Assembly: GCA_035294855.1 (NCBI GenBank)
Contig: DATGKD010000150.1
Location: 1 to 24,858, forward strand
Direction of reading: 5' to 3'
DNA length: 24,858 nucleotides
Source: DATGKD01 sp035294855
GTDB lineage: Bacteria; Actinomycetota; Acidimicrobiia; Acidimicrobiales; UBA8190
Shown here: positions 8,603 through 17,070 of the stretch, piece after piece
Layout: each line of letters opens with the position of its first letter
Numbering within the stretch: the stretch's first letter is position 1
Made by a program: the position numbers and the translations under genes
The notes under the pieces: model-generated
What the model was told of the DNA's origin: nothing
Databases searched by the model: none
Seen by the model: only the letters and a program-made list of their open reading frames with translations

Positions 8603-9987
8603 CCCGCAAGTTCCACGTCAGGACGTTCGGGTGCCAGATGAACGAGCACGACTCCGAGCGCCTCGCGGGTCTGCTGGTCGCCGACGGGCTCGAGCCGACC
8701 GACGACGTCGAAGAGGCCGACGTCGTCGTGCTCAACACGTGCTGCATCCGCGAGAACGCCGACAACCGGCTCTACGGGCATCTCGGCCAGCTGAAGGCAC
8801 TTCGCGACCGACGCCCGGGGATGCAGATCGCCGTGGGAGGCTGCCTGGCCCAGAAGGACCGGGAGCAGATCCGGGAGCGGGCCGCCCACGTCGACGTCGT
8901 GTTCGGGACCCACAACCTGGTGCGGGCCCCCGTTCTGCTCCGTCGGGCGGCGGCGAGCGGACCGGTCGTCGAGGTGCTCGACGCGCCGGATCCCCACGGC
9001 GGTGGTCCCGCCGAGCACGCGCTCACGGCGGTGCGCGAGTCCCCGCACGCGGCGTGGGTGACGATCCAGGCAGGATGCGACAACTCGTGCGCCTTCTGCA
9101 TCGTCCCGCAGGTGCGGGGCGGGGAGGTGAGCCGGCCCCTCGACGAGGTGGTGTCCGAGGTCGCGACCCTGGCCGCACGCGGGGTGAGCGAGGTGACCCT
9201 GCTCGGGCAGAACGTCAATTCCTACGGCCGTGACATCACCCGGCGCCGGCCGCTCTTCGCAACGTTGCTCCGGGCCGTGGGCACCGTGGACGGCATTCGT
9301 CGGGTGCGTTTCACGAGCCCGCATCCCAAGGACCTCCGCCCCGAGACGATCGCCGCCATGGCGGAGACCGAGGCGGTGTGCGAGCACCTCCACCTGCCGC
9401 TGCAGTCGGGGAGCGACCGTACCCTCGCCGCCATGCGGCGGGGGTACACCGCGGAGCGCTACTTGACGCGCCTCGACGCGGCGCGCCACGCAATCGACGA
9501 CCTCGCGGTCACCACCGACATCATCGTGGGATTCCCGGGCGAGGCCGACGACGACTTCGAGCGCACGCTGGAGGTCGTCGCCGAGGCCGCGTACGACAGC
9601 GCGTACACGTTCGTCTTTTCGCCCCGCCCAGGCACACGTGCTGCGGCCATGGAAGACCGCTTCGTTCCCGCAGATGTCGTGGCCGAGCGCTTCGAACGGC
9701 TGCGCGTCGTCGTCGAGCGCTCGGCGCTCGCCCGGCACCGGGCGCGGGTCGGGCGCGTCGAAGAGGTGCTCGTCGAGGGGCCGAGCAAGCGCGACCCGGG
9801 CGTCCTGGCCGGCCGCACGCGCCAGAACAAGCTGGTCCACTTCGCACCCGCGTGCGACGGAGGGCCCGCCGCGGGGTCGTACGCGCGGGTGCGCGTGGTG
9901 GAAGCGGCCCCTCACCACCTGCGGGGTGACATGGTCGCCGCCGCGACCGGGCCGGCAAGGACGCGCGTGGCCCTGGCGGTGCGCTGA
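8599..9987 (+). CDS. miaB: tRNA-2-methylthio-N6-(dimethylallyl)adenosine synthase
   Basis: MiaB is a radical-SAM methylthiotransferase that adds the 2-methylthio group to i6A37 of tRNA, the step after MiaA. The 462-aa protein has an N-terminal UPF0004 domain with the cluster cysteines in TFGCQMN, NTCC and GGCLAQ. The radical-SAM motif is C160-x3-C164-x2-C167 (CDNSCAFC), followed by QVRGGEVSRP, which is characteristic of MiaB. A TRAM-like C-terminal domain completes it. The GTG at 8599 overlaps the thrB stop by 4 nt and gives the usual N-terminus; the longer upstream frame lies inside thrB. miaA follows after 4 nt, so the two steps of one tRNA modification are encoded together. Confidence 0.95.
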   Translation: MTRKFHVRTFGCQMNEHDSERLAGLLVADGLEPTDDVEEADVVVLNTCCIRENADNRLYGHLGQLKALRDRRPGMQIAVGGCLAQKDREQIRERAAHVDVVFGTHNLVRAPVLLRRAAASGPVVEVLDAPDPHGGGPAEHALTAVRESPHAAWVTIQAGCDNSCAFCIVPQVRGGEVSRPLDEVVSEVATLAARGVSEVTLLGQNVNSYGRDITRRRPLFATLLRAVGTVDGIRRVRFTSPHPKDLRPETIAAMAETEAVCEHLHLPLQSGSDRTLAAMRRGYTAERYLTRLDAARHAIDDLAVTTDIIVGFPGEADDDFERTLEVVAEAAYDSAYTFVFSPRPGTRAAAMEDRFVPADVVAERFERLRVVVERSALARHRARVGRVEEVLVEGPSKRDPGVLAGRTRQNKLVHFAPACDGGPAAGSYARVRVVEAAPHHLRGDMVAAATGPARTRVALAVR

Positions 9988-9991
9988 ACGC

Positions 9992-10975
9992 GTGGCGGGA
10001 GACAGCCCGGCCGGCCGTCCCGTGGCCCTCGTGGGCCCGACTGCCACCGGCAAGTCGGCGTTGGCGCTCGACCTGGCCCGTCGGCGACCGGAGGCCGAGC
10101 TCGTATCGGTGGACTCGATGTGCGTCTACCGGGGCATGGACATCGGCACCGACAAGCCGGGGCGGGCGGCTCGCCAGGAGGTGCAGTATCACCTCCTCGA
10201 CCTGGTGGACCCCAGGGAGCCCTTCACCGTGCGCCGGTTCCAGCAGGCCGCCCACGCCGCCCTCGCCGACATCGAGTCCCGCCGTCACCGGGCGCTGCTT
10301 GTCGGTGGCACCGGCCTGTACCTGCGGACGGTGACCGACGACCTGGACCTGCCCGGGCGATGGCCGGACGTCGCCGCCGGGCTCGAGCTCGAGGCGGACC
10401 GGCCCGGCGGGGTCGAGCGCCTGCACGCGCGGTTGGCGTCGATCGACCCCGTCGCCGCGACCCGCATGCAACCGACGAACCGCCGACGCATCGTGCGGGC
10501 CCTGGAGGTGACGCTCGGGTCGGGCCGACCGTTCTCGTCGTTCGGCCCCGGGTTGAGCGCGTTCGCGCCGACGCGCTTTGTCCTCGTGGGCATTCCGTTC
10601 GACCCTGTCATCGACGATGCGCGCATCGAAGATCGCTTTCACCGGTTGATGGCGCGCGGCCTGCTGGACGAAGTCCGCGCGCTCGCGGCGCGACCGGGTG
10701 GACTCGGGCGGACGGCGCGGCAGGCGCTCGGCTATCGCGAATTGCTCGCCCACGTGGAGCACGGCGTCCCCCTCGACGACGCCATCCAGGAGGCGGTCCG
10801 CAGGACGAAGGCCTTCGCCCGGCGGCAGTGGGCGTGGTTCCGACGCGATCCCCGGATCCGGTGGCTCGACCGCTCCGGGGACCTGGGCGCCCAGCTGCTC
10901 GAGGTGTGGGATCGCGGCGCACAAGCGCCCGTCGGTGCCATCACGTCGGGGTGGGAGACTGGACCAGATGGCTGA
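9992..10975 (+). CDS. miaA: tRNA dimethylallyltransferase
   Basis: MiaA transfers the dimethylallyl group from DMAPP to N6 of A37 in tRNAs that read UNN codons. The 327-aa protein has the P-loop GPTATGKS (residues 15-22). The DSMCVYRGMDIGTDKP block carries the catalytic Asp, and GGTGLYL and the C-terminal RRQWAWFRRDPR segment are typical of the family. GTG 9992 was chosen because it lies 4 nt after the miaB stop and directly before the P-loop strand; the longer open frame upstream lies within miaB and is not credible. Its 3' end overlaps the dapF start by 8 nt. The miaB-miaA-dapF-hflX order resembles M. tuberculosis Rv2733c and Rv2727c-Rv2725c. Confidence 0.95.
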   Translation: MAGDSPAGRPVALVGPTATGKSALALDLARRRPEAELVSVDSMCVYRGMDIGTDKPGRAARQEVQYHLLDLVDPREPFTVRRFQQAAHAALADIESRRHRALLVGGTGLYLRTVTDDLDLPGRWPDVAAGLELEADRPGGVERLHARLASIDPVAATRMQPTNRRRIVRALEVTLGSGRPFSSFGPGLSAFAPTRFVLVGIPFDPVIDDARIEDRFHRLMARGLLDEVRALAARPGGLGRTARQALGYRELLAHVEHGVPLDDAIQEAVRRTKAFARRQWAWFRRDPRIRWLDRSGDLGAQLLEVWDRGAQAPVGAITSGWETGPDG

Positions 10976-11885
10976 CAGCGGCATCGTCCGGCTCTCCAAG
11001 CACCACGGCGCCGGCAACGACTTCTTGGTGTCGGTGGACGCCGCCGGCACGGGCGCCTTCACGGCGGCCGAGGTGCGTGCCCTGTGCGACCGCCATCGGG
11101 GGATCGGTGCCGACGGCCTGCTGCGAGCGACGCCGGGGCCGCTGCCCGGGACGCTGTCGATGGAGCTGTTGAACACCGACGGCAGCGGCGCCGAGATGAG
11201 CGGGAACGGCGTGCGATGTCTGGTCCACGCGGCGGTGCGCACCGGCCTGGTCGAGGCCGGCACGGTCGTCGTCCACACCGCAGCAGGGCCGCGCACCGTG
11301 CGGTTCCGCCACGAAGACCAGGCGGGCCTCGGCTACGCCACGGTCGACATGGGCGCGGTCGTGCTCGGCGAGGAGCTGTCGGTCCCCGACGTCGCCACGG
11401 CGCGCGCCGCGCGTCACGTGCGCGTGGGCAACCCCCACGTCGTGCTGCTCGTGGACGGCGCGGACGACGACCTCGTCGCGCACGCCGGGGCGCGCATCTC
11501 GCGGTCGGTCCCGGGTGGGGCGAACGTCGAGTTCGCCTGGCCGGGCCCGGAGCACGGCGCCCTCACCATGCGCGTGTGGGAACGGGGGGTGGGCCCCACG
11601 CTCGCGTGCGGGACCGGCGCATGTGCGGCCGCCTCGGCTGCCCACGCCTGGGGACTCGTCGGTACCCGCGTCCGGGTCCACGACGTCGGCGGGACGCTCG
11701 AGGTGACGCTCGACGGTGGCGCGGCGGAGCTCGCCGGCCCGACCCAGTGGGTGGCGGACGTCGAGGTCGAGCGGTCGGTGCTCGCGCAGCTGGCGAAGGA
11801 TGACGCCGCCATCGGGCGCAGCGGCGAGCGCGGCGAGACCGGTGTGGCCCGCCTCGAAGCCAGTGAGGTGGCCATCCGCTCGTGA
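10968..11885 (+). CDS. dapF: Diaminopimelate epimerase, with Ser at the first catalytic Cys position
   Basis: DapF converts LL- to meso-diaminopimelate through a two-cysteine acid/base mechanism. The 305-aa protein shows HGAGNDF, NTDGSGAEMSGNG and LACGTGACAAA. The second catalytic cysteine is present (C214). The residue expected to be the first catalytic cysteine, in the family consensus C-G-N-G-x-R, is Ser78 (codon AGC, 11199-11201); another cysteine, C84, follows in GVRC. The rest of the fold looks intact, including VGNPH and NVEF. Whether the Ser form is active, is common in this lineage, or depends on C84 cannot be told here. ATG 10968 overlaps miaA by 8 nt and fits the usual N-terminus; the 3' end overlaps hflX by 4 nt. 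Confidence 0.9.
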   Translation: MADSGIVRLSKHHGAGNDFLVSVDAAGTGAFTAAEVRALCDRHRGIGADGLLRATPGPLPGTLSMELLNTDGSGAEMSGNGVRCLVHAAVRTGLVEAGTVVVHTAAGPRTVRFRHEDQAGLGYATVDMGAVVLGEELSVPDVATARAARHVRVGNPHVVLLVDGADDDLVAHAGARISRSVPGGANVEFAWPGPEHGALTMRVWERGVGPTLACGTGACAAASAAHAWGLVGTRVRVHDVGGTLEVTLDGGAAELAGPTQWVADVEVERSVLAQLAKDDAAIGRSGERGETGVARLEASEVAIRS

Positions 11886-13144
11886 CGCTCATCGAGCGCA
11901 GCTTCCGCGAGCGCATCGTGCTCGTCGGGGTGGTGTTCCCGTGGACGTCGCCGGCGACCGTCGAGGCGGACCTCGACGAGCTCGCGCTGCTGGTGGACAC
12001 GGCCGGGGCCGAGGTGGCGGCCAGAGTCGTGCAGCGCCGGGACCGCCCCGATCCGGCCACGTTCGTGGGGCCGGGCAAGGCGCACGAGCTGCACGAGCTG
12101 TCGGAGTCCGTCGACGCCGACACCGTCGTGTTCGACGACGAGCTCTCGCCCGCTCAGCAGCGAAACCTCGAGAAGATCCTCGGGCGTACCGCCATCGACC
12201 GCACGGCGGTGATCCTCGACATCTTCGCCCAGAACGCGCGCACCCAGGAGGGCAAGGCGCAGGTCGAGCTGGCCCTGTTGCGTTACCGCCTCCCGCGGCT
12301 GCGGGGCCGTGGCCACGCGCTGTCGCAGCAGGCGGGGGGCATCGGGACGCGCGGGCCCGGTGAGACCCAGCTGGAGGTCGACCGCCGCCGACTGGTGCGC
12401 CGCATGACGCGCCTCGAGGCGGACCTCCGGCACCTGACGAAGACGCGCCGGACCCAACGGCGCGCCCGCTCGCGCTCGCGTCAGCACACCGTGGCGCTCG
12501 TCGGCTACACCAACGCCGGCAAGTCGACGCTGCTGAACCGGTTGACCGACGCCGAGGTCGTGGTGGAGGACCGCCTCTTCTCGACGCTCGACCCCCGCAC
12601 GCGGCGACTGGCGATGCCCGGCGGCGAGACCGTGCTCGTCTCGGACACGGTGGGATTCGTTCGGAAGCTGCCCCACCAGTTGGTGGAGGCGTTCCGCTCG
12701 ACGCTCGAAGAGGTGCGTGAGGCAGACCTCCTCGTCCATGTGGTGGACGCGTCGGCGGATGCCCCCGAGATGCAGATCGAAGCGGTGCGGGCCGTCCTCG
12801 ATGAGATCGAAGCCGGCGACGTGCCCGAGCTGCTGGCGGTGAACAAAGCCGACCGCGCACCGGTCGCGGCGGCCCACCTCGCCGACACGCACCCGGGCGC
12901 CGTGGTGGTGTCGGCGCACACCGGCGACGGGGTCGCCGAGCTGTTGCGGGCTGTCACCGACGCCCTGCACCGCGCCGACCGCGTGACCGAGCTCGTGGTG
13001 CCGTTCGAACGGGGCGACGTCCTCGCCGCCTTGCACCGTGAGGGCGACGTCGTGGCCGAGTCCCACGGCGAAGGCGCGACGGTCGTCCGCGTCGTCCTCG
13101 ACGACGCGGCCCGCGCCCGCTTCCGGGAGTTCGCCGCCTCGTGA
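11882..13144 (+). CDS. hflX: GTPase HflX (ribosome-associated)
   Basis: HflX is a GTPase that binds 50S subunits and splits stalled ribosomes. The 420-aa protein has the N-terminal HflX domain (VGPGKAHEL, ENP-type region with FDDELSPAQQRNLE) and the diagnostic glycine-rich linker GGIGTRGPGETQLE. A coiled-coil-prone basic helix (RLEADLRHLTKTRRTQRR) follows, then the G domain with G1 GYTNAGKS (K214), G3 DTVGFVRKLP and G4 NKAD. The C-terminal part is short and ends in the FRxFA-like segment. GTG 11882 overlaps dapF (GTGA) and the gene overlaps dapC the same way, so it sits in the middle of a translationally coupled run. Its placement between dap genes is conserved context rather than a functional link. 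Confidence 0.95.
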   Translation: MTLIERSFRERIVLVGVVFPWTSPATVEADLDELALLVDTAGAEVAARVVQRRDRPDPATFVGPGKAHELHELSESVDADTVVFDDELSPAQQRNLEKILGRTAIDRTAVILDIFAQNARTQEGKAQVELALLRYRLPRLRGRGHALSQQAGGIGTRGPGETQLEVDRRRLVRRMTRLEADLRHLTKTRRTQRRARSRSRQHTVALVGYTNAGKSTLLNRLTDAEVVVEDRLFSTLDPRTRRLAMPGGETVLVSDTVGFVRKLPHQLVEAFRSTLEEVREADLLVHVVDASADAPEMQIEAVRAVLDEIEAGDVPELLAVNKADRAPVAAAHLADTHPGAVVVSAHTGDGVAELLRAVTDALHRADRVTELVVPFERGDVLAALHREGDVVAESHGEGATVVRVVLDDAARARFREFAAS

Positions 13145-14352
13145 GCCTGCCCGACGGCGCCGAGCCGTTCGTCCCGCCGCCCTACCCCTACGACCGCCTG
13201 GGCGCGCTCGTGCACGTGGCGTCGGACCATGCCGGCGGCGTCGTCGACTTGTCGGTGGGCACGCCGTGCGACCCCCCGCCGCCCGAGGTGGTCGCCGCGC
13301 TCGGGCAGTCCGGGACCGAACGCGGCTATCCCACGTCGGTGGGCAGTCCCCAGCTGCGTACCGCTGCCGCGCGTTGGATGCGGCGCCGGTTCGGCGTGGC
13401 CGTGCCCGAGGCCCAGGTCGCGGCGTGCGTGGGCACGAAGGAATTCGTGGCCAGCACGGCGTGGTTCCTGCGGTTGCGGCAGCCCGAGCGCGACACGGTG
13501 CTCGGTCCCGCGGTCGCCTACCCGACGTATGCCATGGGGGCGCGCCTGGCCGGCTGCCGGTTCGTGGCCGTGGCCGAGGGCGACGACGGCCTCGAGCTCG
13601 ACGCGGTGGCCGAGGCCGACGCCGCACGGGCGGTGTGCCTGTGGGTCAACAGCCCCGCCAATCCATCGGGCCGGGTCTCGGACCTCGGTCACGCCGCGGC
13701 GTGGGGACGGGCGCACGGGGTGCCGGTGCTGTCCGACGAGTGCTACGCCGAGTTCACGTGGGACGGGCCGGCGGCGAGCGTGATCCAGCACGGCCTCGCC
13801 GGCGTGGTGAGCGTGCACTCCCTGTCGAAGCGCTCGAACCTGGCGGGGGTGCGCGTCGGCGTCTATGCCGGCGACGCCGAGGTCGTGTCGTACCTGGCCG
13901 AGATCCGCAAGCACGCGGGCCTCATGGTTCCCGGGCCTGTCCAGGCCGCCGCCGTCGTGGCCTTCGACGACGACGCGCATGTCGAGGCGCAACGTCATCG
14001 CTATCGCCATCGTCTCGGGCGCCTGGTGGCGGTCCTGCGTGCCGCTGGGCTGGACGCGGCCATGCCCGAGGGCGGCTTCTATCTCTGGGTTCCTGTCCCT
14101 GATTGGGCGGCCGACGAGGGCGCGGCCTCGGGCCGGCCGGGGGCGTGGGTCCTGACCGAGGCGCTGGCGCGCGCCGCGGGCCTCCTCGTGAGCCCCGGCG
14201 AGTTCTACGGCGACAGCGCGGTCGGCTTCGTGCGCGTCGCGGCCGTGCAGCCGGACGAGCGCATCGAGCTGGTGGCGCAGCGCCTGGAGTCGTCGGCACA
14301 CCCGCACCTCGGACGCGCGGCCTCACCGAGGGTGCGCGCCGCGGGCCGATAA
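13141..14352 (+). CDS. dapC: Succinyldiaminopimelate aminotransferase, class I/II PLP enzyme
   Basis: This fold-type I aminotransferase (403 aa) carries the PLP-binding lysine at K230 in SLSKRSNLAGVRVG. Other cofactor motifs are visible: NSPANPSG and SDECYAEF. The SLSKRSN signature and an N-terminus reading PPYPYDRLGAL are those of actinobacterial DapC, which converts N-succinyl-2-amino-6-ketopimelate with glutamate to succinyl-LL-diaminopimelate. The direct neighbours dapD and dapE supply the reactions before and after it, which supports the assignment over a general aspartate aminotransferase. GTG 13141 overlaps the hflX stop by 4 nt. The gene ends 8 nt before the dapD ATG, and the dapD promoter element overlaps its last codons. 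Confidence 0.92.
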   Translation: MSLPDGAEPFVPPPYPYDRLGALVHVASDHAGGVVDLSVGTPCDPPPPEVVAALGQSGTERGYPTSVGSPQLRTAAARWMRRRFGVAVPEAQVAACVGTKEFVASTAWFLRLRQPERDTVLGPAVAYPTYAMGARLAGCRFVAVAEGDDGLELDAVAEADAARAVCLWVNSPANPSGRVSDLGHAAAWGRAHGVPVLSDECYAEFTWDGPAASVIQHGLAGVVSVHSLSKRSNLAGVRVGVYAGDAEVVSYLAEIRKHAGLMVPGPVQAAAVVAFDDDAHVEAQRHRYRHRLGRLVAVLRAAGLDAAMPEGGFYLWVPVPDWAADEGAASGRPGAWVLTEALARAAGLLVSPGEFYGDSAVGFVRVAAVQPDERIELVAQRLESSAHPHLGRAASPRVRAAGR

Positions 14353-14355
14353 CCT
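14350..14355 (+). promoter_or_regulatory. Putative -10 element of leaderless dapD
   Basis: TAACCT lies 5 nt before the dapD ATG and overlaps the dapC stop (TAA at 14350-14352). dapD-dapE could thus be transcribed independently of the upstream run. Confidence 0.45.
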
Positions 14356-14360
14356 CGGGC

Positions 14361-15182
14361 ATGGCCGACCTTGCGTCCCAGGTGGACGAGTTGTGGGCCC
14401 GGGCCGGCGAGCTCGGCGCGGGCGACCGTGACGCCCTCGACGTCGTCACCCAGGCGATCGACCTTCTCGACCACGGCGAGGCGCGCGTGGCGGAGCTCGG
14501 TGACGACGGCGGCGTCGTCGTGCACGGCTGGCTGAAGCGCGCCATCTTGCTCTACTTCAAGCTGCGGGCCATAGAGACCACCGAGCTGGGACCGTTCGAG
14601 TACGCCGACAAGGTGCCGCTCAAGTCGGGTTACGAGGCCGCGGGAGTGCGCGTGGTGCCGGGGGCGTCGGCGCGATGGGGGTCGTTCCTCGACCGGGGTG
14701 TGATCCTCATGCCGAGCTACGTCAACATCGGCGCCCGGGTCGGTGCGGACACCATGGTGGATACGTGGGCGACCGTGGGGTCCTGTGCGCAGATCGGCGC
14801 ACGCGTCCACCTATCGGGGGGCGTCGGCATCGGCGGCGTTCTCGAACCGCCGAACGCGTCGCCGGTCATGGTGGGAGACGACGCGCTGATCGGCAGCCGC
14901 TGCATGGTGACCCAGGGGGCGCGCGTGGGCGAGGGGGCCGTGCTCGGCGAAGGCGTGATCCTCAACCCGGGTGTCCCGGTCATCGACGCCGACAGCGGCC
15001 AGGAGATCAGCCGGGGCGTCGTGCCACCGTGGTCGGTCGTCGTGAGCGCGTCACGACGGCGCGAGTTCCCGGGCGGGGAGTTCTTCCTGCCGTGCGTGCT
15101 CGTGATCAGGCGCCTCGAGGAGGGCGCCCGCCACGACAAGGCGCAACTCGAGTCGATGCTCCGCACGGCCGACGCGACCTGA
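14361..15182 (+). CDS. dapD: 2,3,4,5-tetrahydropyridine-2,6-dicarboxylate N-succinyltransferase (E. coli type)
   Basis: DapD transfers succinyl from succinyl-CoA to the ring-opened tetrahydrodipicolinate. The 273-aa length and the block VILMPSYVNIGA, MVDTWATVGSCAQIG, HLSGGVGIGGVLEP closely match the E. coli-type trimeric left-handed beta-helix enzyme. The better-known actinobacterial DapD (M. tuberculosis Rv1201c) is longer and belongs to a different subgroup, so this is a notable variant in an otherwise actinobacterial context. Hexapeptide repeats run from about residue 105 to 225. ATG 14361 was chosen over the longer open frame because it follows a TAACCT box and gives the normal family N-terminus. 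dapE follows after 40 nt. Confidence 0.95.
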   Translation: MADLASQVDELWARAGELGAGDRDALDVVTQAIDLLDHGEARVAELGDDGGVVVHGWLKRAILLYFKLRAIETTELGPFEYADKVPLKSGYEAAGVRVVPGASARWGSFLDRGVILMPSYVNIGARVGADTMVDTWATVGSCAQIGARVHLSGGVGIGGVLEPPNASPVMVGDDALIGSRCMVTQGARVGEGAVLGEGVILNPGVPVIDADSGQEISRGVVPPWSVVVSASRRREFPGGEFFLPCVLVIRRLEEGARHDKAQLESMLRTADAT

Positions 15183-15211
15183 TCCGCGCGACCACGATCC
15201 AGCGGGCGATT

Positions 15212-15217
15212 GAGGGG
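15212..15217 (+). promoter_or_regulatory. Ribosome binding site of dapE
   Basis: GAGGGG lies 5 nt before the ATG at 15223 and fixes that start; it contrasts with the many genes here that lack such a site. Confidence 0.6.
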
Positions 15218-15222
15218 ACAAG

Positions 15223-16290
15223 ATGGCCGACCTTCTCGCTCTGGCCGCGCAACTCGTCGACGTGCCATCGGTGAGCCACGCCGAGGCCGACATCGCCGAC
15301 CACGTGCAGCACGAGCTCGAACGCGCCGCTCACCTCGAGGTCGAGCGCGTCGGGAACACCGTGGTGGCGCGCACCCAGCTGGGGCGGACGCGCCGGGTGG
15401 TGCTCGCCGGGCACCTCGACACCGTCCCTCCGAGCGGGCCGGTCGCGACGAAGGTCGTCGGGGACACGCTGTGGGGCCTGGGCGCGGTGGACATGAAGGG
15501 CGGTGTCGCCGTGCTGCTCGACCTGGCCCGGTCGATCGCCTCGCCCGAGGTCGACGTCACCTACGTGCTGTACGGCTGCGAGGAGGTCGAGCGCCGGTAC
15601 AACGAGCTCGGCCACCTCGCCGAGTCCCGGCCCGACCTGCTCGTCGGGGACGCCGCCGTGCTCGGCGAGCCCACCGCCGGCGCCGTCGAGGCGGGCTGCC
15701 AGGGCACGATGCGGGTGAAGCTCACCATGGGGGGCCGGCGGGCCCACACGGCCAGGCCGTGGACGGGGGTGAACGCCGTGCACCGGCTGGGGCGCGTCCT
15801 CGCTGCCCTGGAGCGCTTCGAAGGACGACGCGTCGAGCTCGACGGCTGCATCTTCCTCGAACAGCTGCAAGCGGTCGGGGTCGACGGCGGTGTCGCCGGC
15901 AACGTCGTGCCGGACCGAGCGAGCGTGACCGTCAATTATCGGTTTGCGCCCGACCGGGACACCGAAACGGCACAGCGCGCCCTGACCGACTTCCTGGCGC
16001 CGAACTTCGACGGGTCACAGGGTGACCTCCTCGAGTTGCTCGACGTGTCGTCGGGCGCGGCGCCTTCCCTCGGCCATCCGGTGCTCGCGGCGTTGGTCGA
16101 GGCGACGGGGAGGCCCCCGAGCGCGAAGCTCGGCTGGACCGACGTGGCGACCTTCGCCGCACGCGGTGTCCCCGCGACGAACTTCGGCCCCGGGGACCCG
16201 TTGCTGGCGCACACGAGCGAGGAGCACGTGACCCGGGCCGAGCTCGAGCACGTCCACGACGTCCTGGCTCGGCTCATCACCGCGCGCTGA
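15223..16290 (+). CDS. dapE: Succinyl-diaminopimelate desuccinylase
   Basis: DapE hydrolyses N-succinyl-LL-diaminopimelate to succinate and LL-diaminopimelate with a dinuclear zinc centre. The M20-family motifs are in place: AGHLDTVP (H64, with D66 as partner), GAVDMKGG (D90 bridging the metals) and YGCEEVE (E120 general base, E121 ligand). The lid/dimerisation domain holds the GRRAHTARPWTGVNAVHR region. The C-terminal metal histidine is probably H337 or nearby in LAHTSEEHV. At 355 aa it matches the actinobacterial DapE length. It directly follows dapD, as expected for the succinylase branch. It converges with the methyltransferase gene on the other strand across a 22-nt gap that forms a hairpin. 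Confidence 0.94.
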   Translation: MADLLALAAQLVDVPSVSHAEADIADHVQHELERAAHLEVERVGNTVVARTQLGRTRRVVLAGHLDTVPPSGPVATKVVGDTLWGLGAVDMKGGVAVLLDLARSIASPEVDVTYVLYGCEEVERRYNELGHLAESRPDLLVGDAAVLGEPTAGAVEAGCQGTMRVKLTMGGRRAHTARPWTGVNAVHRLGRVLAALERFEGRRVELDGCIFLEQLQAVGVDGGVAGNVVPDRASVTVNYRFAPDRDTETAQRALTDFLAPNFDGSQGDLLELLDVSSGAAPSLGHPVLAALVEATGRPPSAKLGWTDVATFAARGVPATNFGPGDPLLAHTSEEHVTRAELEHVHDVLARLITAR

Positions 16291-16318
16291 CGGCGGGCGC
16301 GCACGGGACGCCTCAGCG
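16285..16318. terminator. Bidirectional hairpin between convergent dapE and methyltransferase genes
   Basis: CGCTGA-C-GGCG (16285-16295) pairs with CGCC-TCAGCG (16309-16318) to give a 10-bp stem with one bulged C and a 13-nt loop. Both stop codons lie within the stem. No U tract is present on either side, so it could also act as a transcript-end stabiliser. Confidence 0.45.
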
Positions 16319-17044
16319 GGTTCGGTGCGCGGTCCCGACGACCGCCACGAGCCCGGCAGGCAACGTCTCGTCACCGAAGGCGCCGCGGATCTCGGCATCG
16401 ACGCCGTGGTCGGCGAGCCATCCCGGGACGACCGAGGTGTCGAGAAGCACGTTGTGGTGCACCTCGTCGTCGCGCCGCCACGAACCGTCGGCCTTGCGGA
16501 CGAATGCGGTCATGTCGCGTACGTAACGATCAGGTGACGGCACCGAGCTCTGGGTCACGAGGAACCAGTCGTCGGACCGCCAGATCTGCGCAGGTTGGCC
16601 CAGGCGCACCCTCGACCACTCGAGGTCGCAGAGGTCGAGCGCGAGCACGCCTCCGGGCCGCAGCGCCCGGGCGGCGTTGGCGAGCGCGTTCCTGACATCC
16701 ATCTCCTCGTCGAGGTAATTGAGCGCGTGCCCGACGCCGACGACCGCGTCAGCGGCGGGGATCTCCTGGTCGGGGAGGACGAGTCGCTCGATACCTTCGG
16801 CTCCGGGGGCGTGCCGGCGAGCCAGCTCGAGCATCGCATCGGACGCGTCCGTCGCCAGCACGCGGTGGCCGGCGTCGATCAGGTGCTTCGTCAGCAGGCC
16901 GCTCCCGCATCCGAGCTCCACCACGAGGCCTCCGGCGCGGCGCACCGGCTCGAGCAGCGCCACGATCCCGGGCGCGCAGGCATCGGCATGGAACCCGAAT
17001 CCCAGGTGATGGACGAGGGCGAGGTCGTCGCGGTAGTAGGGCAC
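16313..17044 (-). CDS. Class I SAM-dependent methyltransferase, second gene of the lexA unit
   Basis: The 243-aa protein has the glycine-rich SAM motif VVELGCGSGLL (about 41-51) and the acidic end of strand 2 in VLATDASDAML. Its post-motif segment is AVVGVGHALNYLD, and the ALRPGGVLALDLCD block is typical of the Methyltransf_25/11 group. The substrate is unknown; the N-terminus YYRDDLALVHHLGFG resembles small-molecule methyltransferases. It starts with GTG 26 nt after the lexA stop on the same strand with no intervening promoter or terminator, so it is probably co-transcribed with lexA and may be SOS-responsive. The region before the GTG has no convincing Shine-Dalgarno. Confidence 0.82.
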   Translation of the reverse strand: MPYYRDDLALVHHLGFGFHADACAPGIVALLEPVRRAGGLVVELGCGSGLLTKHLIDAGHRVLATDASDAMLELARRHAPGAEGIERLVLPDQEIPAADAVVGVGHALNYLDEEMDVRNALANAARALRPGGVLALDLCDLEWSRVRLGQPAQIWRSDDWFLVTQSSVPSPDRYVRDMTAFVRKADGSWRRDDEVHHNVLLDTSVVPGWLADHGVDAEIRGAFGDETLPAGLVAVVGTAHRTR

Positions 17045-17070
17045 CGAACCCGGAGTGGCGGCCGAGGGGA

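Noticed and set aside
8290..10053. Minus-strand open frame of 587 codons opposite thrB/miaB
   Set aside because: Antisense shadow; composition typical of reversed GC-rich codons.
11414..13627. Minus-strand open frame of 737 codons opposite dapF/hflX/dapC
   Set aside because: Antisense shadow of conserved genes; no domain or start signal.
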